Shown: one piece after another, positions 34,601 to 43,800 of the stretch | How the letters are laid out: every line of letters begins with the position of its first letter | How positions within the stretch are numbered: position 1 is the first letter of the stretch | NCBI GenBank assembly: GCA_003116995.1 | Contig: BDSL01000070.1 | Location: 496,001-560,000, forward strand | DNA from: Yamagishiella unicocca | Taxonomy: Eukaryota > Chlorophyta > Chlorophyceae > Chlamydomonadales > Volvocaceae | Direction: 5' to 3' | DNA length: 64,000 nucleotides | Notes under the pieces: model-generated | What the model was told of the DNA's origin: nothing | Database searches by the model: none | The model's input: only the letters and a program-made list of their open reading frames with translations | Made by a program: the position numbers and the translations under genes

Positions 34601-37600
34601 ATCACCTTCACCGCCCTCGGTTTGTCGGCCGTGGATTCGCGGATTTTCTTATCAAACCCCCCCCGCACCTGCTCCTCTCCCCCCCTGCCCCTCCCCCCCC
34701 CCGCACCTGCTCCTCTCCCCCCTCCGCCCCTCCCACCCCCGCACCTGCTCCTCTCCCCCCGACGGCCGCCCCCCTCGTCCTCAGCTGCACCCGGCCGCCC
34801 TGCTGACCCGCCCGAGCGAACGCGCCCTCCAGCGCATTAGCCACCCGGCCCCGCTTGCGAGCTCGCTCCGCCTCCTCAGTGGCGGCACGGGACTGCAGCG
34901 GGGGGGGAGAGAATACCCGTGTAAGTGGGGGGGCAGGCGCGAAGACACGATTACACGACATAGGAAACGGAGAGCATCCCGGGGGTGGGCGACACGGGGG
35001 AAGAGGGGGAACCCTTGGCAAGTTGGGTTCGAGGGAAACCCGTGGCAAGTTGGGGGGCCCGGGGTGTGGGGCGAGGGCAAGGAAACCTGATTGCCTTATA
35101 TAGGAGAAGGAGGGGAAGGGGGTGCAGGGCAGGCGGGAAAGCTACAGTGCCCTAGGCTACAGTGGCCTAGGCTACAGTGCTCTGGGCCTCAGGAGCCGGG
35201 CTCGCGTCATCTAGCTAGCTTGCTAGCTAGACCTTTCACCGGTCCTTTTACCCCCGACGCCTTCCCTCGCCCATCTGCCCCCAGCCCCTCCCCCGGTCTC
35301 TCCGCACCTCCTCCGGGCTCCACCAGCGCCCGCTTGCGTTGGGCAGCTGGTCCAGAGACCCCGGCTGGGTGGCGGGGAACTGACCGGTCACCTGGGGGGG
35401 GGGGAGGGTGGTGGTGTTGGTGGCGATGGTGGTGGTGGCGGTAGTGGCTGTGGTGGTGGTGGTGGTGGTGGTGGTGGTGGTGATGGTGGTGGTGGTGGTG
35501 GTGGTGGTGGTGGTGGTGGTGGTGGCTGTGGTGGTGGTGGTGGTGGTGGTGGTGGTGGTGGTGGTGATGGTGGTGGTGGTGGTGGTGGTGGTGGTGATGG
35601 TGGTGGTGGTGGTGGTGATGGTGGTGGTGGTGGTGGTGGTGTTGGTGGCGATGGTGGTGGTGGCGGTAGTGGCTGTGGTGGTGGTGGTGGTGGTGGTGGT
35701 GGTGGTGGTGGTGGTGGTGGTGGTGTTGGTGGCGATGGTGGTGGTGGCGGTAGTGGCTGTGGTGGTGGTGGTGGTGGTGGTGATCGTGGTGGCTGTGGTG
35801 GCTGTGGTGGCGGGGGAGGTTGCGGTTGTGGTGGTGGTGATGGCCCCCCCAGCCCCCCAGTCCCCGACAGCCCCTTAGCCGCCCAGCCACCCACCACGAA
35901 TATGGTCCAGCCCTCCCCCCGCAGGGTGTCCAGGAAGGCCTGCAAGTAGAACGTGGACAGCGGCTGGGGGGCGGGAAACCTGCGGGGGGGGGGAGGAGGG
36001 ATGGGAGAGGGAGTTATAACCCTGGGAACCCAACCCCCGCGGGAGGAAGCTCCGTCGGGATACCGCACACGATACATCTTCTGGACAAATCCATCAGTGC
36101 CCCGCCGTGCCTGCAACCCTGCGCGCCAAACTCCTCACCGTCCGGGCCCCCCCCTCTCCCCTTCGCGACCTCCCATCCCGGCATGCATCTCGAAACGTCT
36201 GTTCCAAGCGGGTTTTCTTTCGTACACGGGTCTTCCTTTTACCCTCCGACCCCGGCGCTCACAGGGAGTTGAAGTTCCACCACTCGCCATCCGCCACCCG
36301 TCGCAGCGTGAACCAGTGCTCCTGCGGGCAGGGTGGGGTGCGGCGGGAAAACCCGGGTACGAAAGGAAAACCCGATTAGGATAGCCGCTTGGAGGACCGG
36401 ATGGTGGGTGGGTGGGTGGTCCTGACACGTTAGCACCTCAGCGGGGCAGGTGATTGTGGTACTGTTGGTGAGCAGTCACAGATGTTGGTGGTGCTGTCCT
36501 GTCGTTATGTTGGTTGATGGTTGATACTGAAACAAATGGCAGCTACGTTGGTGGTGCCGGTGCCGGTGGTTTCTAGCGCTCCTGGCGGTCCTGCTCGGCT
36601 GCAGCAGAGAGCGGGGCACAGTCGTACAGTGCCGTACTCACCTGAAGGTTGCAGATGAAGGCGGTGGCGGTGGTGGGGGCCGCCTTGTAGGCGGTGGCTT
36701 CCTGAGACTCCAGGGAGACGACCTGCAGGCGCACAGAACACAAGGTCCAGTGGGGTGGAGACGTTTGAATCGCCATCCGGATCCAGTGCAGGATCCGGCG
36801 TAACCCCATCGCGCGCCGTGGATGCATGAATCTCCATCCCATTGAGCCGGCACCGCTGCAGCTGAAGCGCGACCAAGTACGCCTGCAGCCGGCTCGTTCC
36901 TCCGCTTCGTTTTCCTCTCCACCAGCTTCCGTTCCTAGCCAGCTTCCGTTCCTAGCCAGCTTCCGTTCCTAGCCAGCTTCCGTTCCTAGCCAGCTTCCGT
37001 TCCTAGCCAGCTTCCGTTCCTAACCAGTTTTCCCTAATGGTCAGTTCCAAAAGCCAACCAACCCCTCCCTCGCCTCCCGTCGCTGGGTCGTGCGCTATGC
37101 GCCGCCGGGACAGTTCACTTTCCGTGGAGTTAAATTCGCGGCTTGAAGGCAGATCAGTTAATCACGATACACGCAGTTTCTGACTGCCGAGCATGTCCCT
37201 GGCGCCTGCCCCCCGCCTCCCTCCCTGGACCCACTCCTGGATCCGAGGCCCCGCGCGGTGCCAACACCCGTTGACTTCATCCCCAACCAGCAACCCCAAC
37301 CAGCAACCCAGATCAGCAACCCAGATCAGCAACCCCGACCAGCAACCCCAACCAGCAACCCCGACCAGCAACCCCAACCAGCAACCCCAACCCAAAAAGA
37401 GCCCCACGCCCCACGTTCGTCCCCTCCACTGCCGTACCTGCAGCCCCCATGACTCCAGCGCCCGACTCAAGACCTGAGCTCCGTCGCGTAGGGCCGCCCC
37501 ACGGGTCGGTGGCCGCGGGGAGGTGGCGGGGGGGGGAGGTCAGCTGGAGTGCGGCGGCGCGAGGAGAGGGGAGGCGGCGGACGGCTAATGGGTACCATCA

Positions 37601-38539
37601 GCCCAAGCGCTACAGCGCAATGCTCCTCGTCAGCCCCTCCTCAGCCCCTCATCAGCCCCTCATCTACATATGACGGTGGCGCCAGCAGCGCAGTAAGACG
37701 GCACCAGCAGCGGATCGGTGGTCCCTGACCACTGGTCCACCACGCCGAGACCCTGGTCGTATCACTTGTCGTGTGTGCGGCCAGACCCCCGCTGACCGTG
37801 CGGGTGCTGGGCGCTCTACACGTAACCGCCGCGCATCCCCGATACATGGTGGCCGTAACCGCCCATCCCCGATACATGGTGGCCGTAACCGCCCATCCCC
37901 GATACATGGTGGCCGTAACCGCCCATCCCCGATACATGGTGGCCGTAACCGCCCATCCCCGATACATGGTGGCAGTAAGTAGTCGCCAAGGCAGGCTGGC
38001 GGGACGGCGACGTCGCGGTGGTGACTCCCTTGTATGTCGTGAACAAGAGCCATTGCGCTTGTGCGTGCAAGTGCCGATGTCACTGCTACCGCCGCACGTC
38101 TCGCTGCAGGTCTCTAGGCGCACCACGCCTGGCTGCAAGCCTATTAGCCTTAGGGCGAGCTGTATGCTCCACGTACTTGGACGCGCTTTGTTTATCCCTC
38201 ATGGCCTTACGCATTCCGAGCCCATTGAAGCCTCCGCCGCGCGTCGATTGTGTCCTCCCATGCCGCCATAGAACCGCGTCAATATGACCCCCTATGCGTC
38301 CCCTGGTCTCCCCCAGCCCTCCCCCGCTCCCAACAAACCTGGATGGAAAACATGCCGTCCATGGCGACGTTGCCAGACGCCTCACCCAGAGCGCCATCGC
38401 CGACAAGAGCGCGCTCTAGTTCGTCAAGGCCCTGGGCAATTTGGGCCAGTTCTATCTCGCTGAAGTATGGCCCCTGCAGAAGCGTGTTGAGGCAATGCAC
38501 GCCGCAGAGCGCGGCGACCTGCTTCTCATGATATAGCAT
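31663..38539 (-). CDS. ATXN3: Ataxin-3 homologue: Josephin deubiquitinase with UIMs, polyQ and UBX domain
   Basis: Eleven exons join in frame: 38539-38339, 37473-37438, 36722-36642, 36321-36263, 35979-35898, 35391-35308, 34892-34808, 33694-33330, 32983-32853, 32325-32193 and 31746-31663 (stop TAG), 446 residues. The Josephin domain (1-181) starts MLYHEKQVAALCGVHCLNTL, with catalytic Cys12, His108 in EHWFTLRR and Asn124 in WWNFNSL, plus the oxyanion Gln7. Two ubiquitin-interacting motifs follow at about 236-248 (ADLAAAIAASLQS) and 303-317 (DPELAMAIAASLADS). Residues 337-350 are glutamine-rich (five Q, EQQR, six Q). The last 80 residues are a UBX domain (FRLPSGARSSRRF, then ALSTTFPKK, then LTNRTLLVAEP), the usual p97/CDC48 contact. 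The protein is predicted to edit ubiquitin chains on CDC48 clients. ATG at 38539 was chosen by alignment with the known N-terminus; upstream TTG is in frame but not a start. The donor at 34808 (GTCAGC) is the least certain junction. Confidence 0.93.
31780..31830 (-). other. tRNA-like 5' half, probably a SINE or decayed tRNA
   Basis: The minus strand reads CTCAGTCGGTAGAG (a D-arm) followed by an anticodon-loop-like CTTACAA. The anticodon stem is only partly paired and no T-arm (GGTTCGA) follows. It lies in the last intron of ataxin-3, on the same strand. Confidence 0.35.
33718..33784 (+). repeat. 65-bp intronic family, best-preserved copy
   Basis: Reads TTGCGAGGAAGACCCGTGGA, TGCGAGGAAAACCGTTTAGG, ACAGACGTTTCGAGGTGCAT, GCTGGAG. 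It ends 24 bp from the acceptor of ataxin-3 exon 8 and is antisense to that gene. Confidence 0.85.
35405..35855 (+). repeat. (GGT)n-rich tract of about 450 bp
   Basis: Nearly pure GGT triplets with scattered GAT, GTT, GCG and GTA interruptions; a longer block with GTTGGTGGCGATGGTGG recurs three times. It fills most of the ataxin-3 intron 35392-35897. The poly-His and poly-Pro frames across it are shadows. Confidence 0.95.
36180..36240 (-). repeat. Copy of the 65-bp intronic family
   Basis: Plus strand reads GCATGCATCTCGAAACGTCT and later ACACGGGTCTTCC. It is sense-oriented within the ataxin-3 intron 35980-36262. Confidence 0.75.
36890..37150 (-). repeat. Second copy of the 190-bp intronic element, with an expanded 17-bp repeat
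   Basis: This is the reverse complement of 1905-2095. Where that copy has one CTAGGAACGGAAGCTGG unit, this one has six in tandem (36921-37025). It lies in the second intron of ataxin-3. Confidence 0.8.
37265..37400 (+). repeat. 15-bp minisatellite (CAGCAACCCCAACCA type)
   Basis: About nine units alternating CCCCAACCAG, CCCAGATCAG and CCCCGACCAG with CAAC. It lies in ataxin-3 intron 2. Confidence 0.85.
37829..37978 (+). repeat. 30-bp minisatellite, five copies
   Basis: Unit begins CGCCCATCCCCGATACATGG and ends TGGCCGTAAC; copies are almost identical. It lies in ataxin-3 intron 1. Confidence 0.95.
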
Positions 38540-38790
38540 GGTATCGTCGCTCGCAAGCGATTGCAAGGGCGTGCTGACCAGTTGCTTTGCTTAGGTATAC
38601 TTGTCAGTAAACTTATAAAAGGCTGCAAGTTGGCCCAGTCAAGTGATTGGTGGGGATCGCGCGCTTTACGAGAGGGCCTTGCCATACTGTTCATCTGTCA
38701 AAAGGTACCAAGCCTACGTTAAAGTCGTTACACAACTCTAAGGAGCTACATAGTGCAAGATCCTAATCGGTGCTTGCGGCCTAGGGCCGC
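38540..38790. promoter_or_regulatory. Bidirectional promoter interval
   Basis: The start codons of ataxin-3 (minus) and the next gene (plus) face away from each other across about 250 bp. No TATA box or other element is recognised, so the call rests on geometry only. Confidence 0.5.
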
Positions 38791-40731
38791 ATGTCGGAGA
38801 CAGCGCCACTTCAACCGCCGTCAAGTGACTTATTTGCGTTTTCTTTGAAACCGGGGTGCATACCGTCTGAACTAGTAATCCAAAAGGTATTTGCCTTCTA
38901 CCCGCTGCGGCTCCGCCTCGCGGCGATCTTTGATTTCAACAGCAAAACAGTGCGTACCAAAGCATCCGTGAAGGTAAGCCACATACCCAAAGATGGTGAA
39001 TTCTCCTCGGATGGCCGTGGCTCTGCCTCGCTTAGGTCACTCTGGCAATGTCTGTCCCCGGTGCAACGCGACAACGCAGGAGCGGCTTCTTAACGGGCGC
39101 TTTCGTTATTTACATAACCAGAAGGAGCTTGAATACCGGTAGGTGGGTAGGCGGCTTTGAGAGGCATGTCGCACAATGGTAGAGGGGGAAAACCCTACTT
39201 TTTGGCGTAAAGCGAACCCCTGATTGCAGGTCCATCCACCTGGAGTGCCCACTCCCTAGTCACGTCTACCCCATCTCATTCTCCCGGCCCACCTCCCTCC
39301 CCACGCCTCCTTTTTTCGTGCTCACGTCGCCAGCCCCACCCCACCTCACCCCACCCCCACTCCCCCCCCTACATGCCCCCCGCCCTCTTCAACCCGCAAC
39401 CCTCCCAGCCTCGCCTTTCGCTACCCCCGCCCAAACCCACATCTTCCCTCCACCTCCACCACGACCCGCCTTGCCCCTTGTTCCCACACCGGCTTTACGT
39501 TTTGGCCACCCTCATCCTCCATCCCGGCCTCCCCTATGTCGTGCACCACTGGCTTCTCCCCCTCTTCCAAACCAACAGCAAGCGCATCCAGCTCTGGGGC
39601 ATCGCCTCAGCCAGCCTTTGGGCTCGTTGGGACCTAGCTGCCGCTGCCGCAGCCAGCCGCTCCCTCCACCAGCCCTCCGAGGGGCCTCAGTGGTGGCGAC
39701 CCCGAGTGGGGTGCGGCCTGGTGCTCGGCGGCCTGCCGCTGCTGGAGGGCGGACCCGCGGGTCTGCTGAGGGCCTCCGCCGGGCTGCCGGCGCAGCTGCT
39801 GCTGCTACAGCCGCTGTCGTACTCGTTCAAGACTAGCGTGGGCGCCTGTCCCGGCCTGAGGATCAAGGTGGGTGCGTGCGGTGATGAACTAGCACGGGTT
39901 TTTGGGGGGGGGGGGTAAAAAACCCGTTTTACGCAACGTGACAGGATAGTTGGCGCATGGTATTTGGGGGGGGGGGGTGCGATGCCTACCGCGATGCCGG
40001 TAGGTGGTAGGTGGCTTTACGAATGGCAAGGAGGGGGTGGGCGCGGCATGGCGACGAATCCCGTGGACACGACACAGAGGACGGAGAAGGGAGGTTTGGG
40101 GGGAATCGTCGGGGGGAAAGGTTGGGGGGAGCATGCATGGGTGAGCTTCCGCGCCCCATGCGCTCTTGCTCTCACGCTGCTGTGAGCACACGTGTCGTCG
40201 CGGCCTGGGGGGGGGGTTCGAGGGGGACCCGTGGATGCGAGAAAAACACCCGTTTAGAACCTGGGCCTGGGAGGGGGGGCAGTGGCGGATGGGGTCCGAG
40301 GTGGCCGCTGCGCGAGGTCCTGGGTCCCCCCCGCAGCTTCTGCCCTTGACCTCACCCGGCACCCGTGTCCGCCCCTTCCCCCCCAACCCGTTCTTTTCTG
40401 TAACCCCCCAACCGGGGCCTTATCGCTAACCCCCCTAAACTCCTGTCGTGTAACCGGGCCTTATCGCTATCCACCTAAACTCCTGTCGTGTAACCGGGTA
40501 TTTTCGCTACCCCCCTAAAACCCTGTCGGGTAACCGGGTGTTTTCGCTACCCCCCAAACCCTAAAGGCGTACTTCGATTCCACGCTGCGCCTGCCGCGGC
40601 AGCTGTCACTGCTGGGAGTCGACCCGGCGGGGGACGAGGAGGGGGAGGACGAGCAGCGGAGCGGGAGGGGGGGCTCGGCGGCGGCGTTGCAGCTGCAGCT
40701 GAGGAAGACAGCCCTGGTGCTCGGCTTGTGA
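38791..40731 (+). CDS. Unrecognised protein, divergent from ataxin-3
   Basis: Exon 38791-38973 starts at a true ATG (MSETAPLQPPSSDLFAFSLK) and continues to FNSKTVRTKASVK before a GTAAGC donor. A second coding block ends at 39867 (QLLLLQPLSYSFKTSVGACP, then GLRIK) and a last exon 40567-40731 reads AYFDSTLRLPRQLSLLGV then an acidic linker and KTALVLGL, stop TGA. An acceptor at 39409 would make all phases agree (268 residues), but the Pro/Ser/Leu-rich start of that exon looks intronic, so its true 5' edge is uncertain. The alternating hydrophobic segments suggest beta-strands. I do not recognise the family. The stop lies only 69 bp before the BRCC36 start. Confidence 0.6.
40415..40560 (+). repeat. 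Repeat of about 40-45 bp, four copies
   Basis: Each unit contains CCCCCTAAACTCCTGTCG or a variant, then TGTAACCGGG and TATCGCT or TTTCGCT. It lies just before the last exon of the unrecognised gene. Confidence 0.8.
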
Positions 40732-40800
40732 GGGGGCAGCGGCGGACATCGGCCAACGGCCAACGGCTAACGGCTGGTCGTTGACGGAGCGGTCGTCAGG

Positions 40801-43800
40801 ATGAGCCTGGAGCGAGTGGAGGTGACGCAGGGTGAGGTGGCAGCCTGCCGTTGGAGGTTGGCAGTTAGGGGTTGGGGCCCGGGAGGGGAGGGGGTGCCGA
40901 GAGGATCCGCGGGGATTCGTGAGGTGGGTGTCGAGCCGAGCTGCAAGGGAGGGGGGGTAGCGTAGAAAGGTGTGTTTGTTGAATTAGGTGGTGAAAGTAA
41001 AGGGGTGGGCGGGCCCCGAAGCTTAGGGCGGCAGAAGGGCGGGGAATGGGACAACATGCAGCAGCTGGCGGCAGCTGATAGCGGCAGCTGGCAGCAACTG
41101 GCAGCAGCTCCAGCGGCAGCTGGCAGCAACTGGCAGCAGCTCTAGCGGCAGCTGGTAGCAGCTGGCAGCAGCTCTAGCGGCAGCTGGTAGCAGCTGGCAG
41201 CAGCTCTAGCGGCAGCTGGTAGCAGCTGGCAGCAGCTCTAGCGGCAGCTGGCAGCAGCTGGCAGCAGCGACCTCCGTGGGATGTTAGGGGCTGCAGGCCG
41301 CTCTTCGCCGAAGCCCTCGCCTCTCCCCCTGAACTCTACCCCAACCACCCCCCGACCTCCGTCTCCAATCTCTCCTCGCCACCCCCGCCCCGTCCTCTCC
41401 GGCCCCCCCCCTCCCCACCATCCAGAGGTGCTGCTGGCCATGCTGAGCCACGCGCACTCCACGGAGGCGGAGGAGGTCATGGGGCTGCTGCTGGGGGACA
41501 TTGCGGTGCGTGCCCCTACCTGCGTGTATGTGTATGTGGGGTTGCGAGGAAGACCCGTGGATGCCAAAAACAACCGTTGTATGTGTGTAGGGGGGTAGGG
41601 GTGCGGTGAGTGCCCCTACCTGCGTGTATGTGTATGTCGGGAGGTAGGGGGAGGGGGATTACATGAAAGAACCGATAACTCGACACGGGAAGTGTAGCTG
41701 GTGCATAGCCGTCGGACACCTGGACGCGCGCGCAGGCTACTCGATTTGGGTTGGCGGCCGCAAAAACGGACTCGGCGACTGTGGGTGGATTGAAGGAAAA
41801 GAAAGGATTGGGCGATAGCGTGGAGCGCAAAGCAGAGAACCGGGATGGCGAAGGGGGGGGTTGCCATGCGGGATGCACCGAGGCCCGACTATGGCCCATC
41901 CCAGCCCGGATACCGGTCGTTACCTTGGAAAGAAGATACGTTACCGATTCGCATGGGCGCGCGTCCGGGGGGGAAAAGGCCAGTATGGAGTGTGTATGTG
42001 TTTCACGGCTTTGGGTTTGAGGGGGGAGGAGGGCGGGAAGCGGGGGAGACGTCTCCTGGTGTCCGGGAGTAGCTGGTGGGGGTCCGCAGGGCGTTGCATG
42101 TCCTTGGGTTAGGTATGCCCACGTGCTGGGGGGAGCTGCGCGAGGCGGTTGTGTTGGTTGTTGACGGTTGGGCAATGTGGGAAGTCCGGGTGGTTGCAAT
42201 GTCGGTTGCGTGCGGGGCGGTGCCGAGGCGAGCAATGGGCGACCCGTGTCGTACCGGGAGGTGGGGGAGGGGCGAGGAAACCCGTGTGCATGACACTGGA
42301 GGAGGGGCAAAACCCGTGTGTTCGACACTGGAGGAGGAGGGAGGAGAGGCTAGCCAAAGATGTGGCGGAGGCGGTGCGGATTCCACACACGCCAATGGTG
42401 GGTTCCAGTGGCAACCAATCACGTGTGCGCGTATGCCTTGTCCTAGACCCACCGCCTCGTGGACATGTCCGCGCGGCGAGGGTACGAGAGGAGACCCGTG
42501 GGTCGGCAGTGACTAGCAAAACCGATTAGGAAACGTTATGTACACTCGTTGGGAGATGCATGTCCGTGCGGTGCGGCGGGGGGCTGGTGGAAAGCACTTC
42601 CGGTGGCCCATGGAACGGTTCGGGTGATTTGGTGCGGCTGGGCGGTTCGGATGACTTGGTGTGGCTGGGCGGTCGCAGACGTTAGTGCGGCTGGTCTGGC
42701 GGCGGCGCCCCCCCCCCCCACCCCCCCACCCGCCGTCATTACCGCCACCACTACTGCGACAACCGCGACCTTCGTTCGCCCACCCTCTCGCCCTGGCCCT
42801 GCTGCCGCGGTTTCCGGCAATGCTGGCCCCGCCATCACGGTTTTTGTCGTTGCCTGGGCACTACGAGCATGGACATCCGCTTGCAAGACCGCAAATTACT
42901 CGTGAAGATCTTTTATACAAGTATTAAACAGCTTCGCGAGTAATCTATTAGGCGCCGCCAATCACGGAGAGTAATCTATAAGGCGTAGTGTAGCGATTCC
43001 CGCCAATCGCTGACCCCGTGCCGCCACAAACCCTAACCCTCCCCCCCTGCCGCAGGACGATCCCCCCGGGGGACCTGGAGGAGGAGGAGGAGGCGGGGCC
43101 GTGTGCCGGGTGTCGCTGGCCTTCCCCCAGATCCGCACCGACAGGCGCAAGGTCTGTGCGTGTGTGTGTGTGTGTGTGTGGGGGGGGGTGGGTGTGGGTG
43201 TGTGTGGTGGGGTTGCACAAAAGGACGTCTGTGTGTGGGGGGGGCTGTCCTCTACCGCTGACTGAACCGGGGTGTGGGAGTGTTTCGAGGAAGACCCGTG
43301 GGGTGTGGGGTTAGGGAGGAGACGTGCGGTCCCGACATGGGAGCCGGGGGAAGAGATAACACGAGTTGGCATGACGGAGTTTGGACACTGGTTCTAGGTG
43401 GCGGGTATGTCAACAGAGGGCGGGGCTGGCGTAAGGACCGGGTTACACGACACGGGTAGTGTAGCTGGCGCCGAAAGGGGGGGCCAAAAGGGGGGGCCAA
43501 AAGGGGGGCCAAAAGGGGGGGCCAAAAGGGGGGGCCAAAAGGGGGGCCAAAAGGGGGGCCAAAAGGGGGGGGCCAAAAGGGGGGCCAAAAGGGGGGGCCA
43601 AAAGGGGGGGCCAAAAAGGGGGGCCAAAAGGGGGGCCAAAGGGGGGGCCAAAGGGGGGGGCCAAAAGGGGGGCCAAAAGGGGGGGCCAAAAGGGGGGCCA
43701 AAGGGGGGGCCAAAGGGGGGCCAAAAGGGGGGGGCCAAAAGGGGGGCCAAAAGGGGGGCCAAAAGGGGGGGCCAAAAGGGGGGCCAAAAGGGGGGCCAAA

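Noticed and set aside
35207..35890. Long poly-His and poly-Pro frames on the minus strand and poly-Val frame on the plus strand
   Set aside because: They are read-throughs of the (GGT)n intron tract; the real ataxin-3 exons flank it with conserved phase.
37829..37978. Five evenly spaced repeats resembling a CRISPR array
   Set aside because: The units are directly adjacent without variable spacers, inside a nuclear intron; it is a minisatellite.
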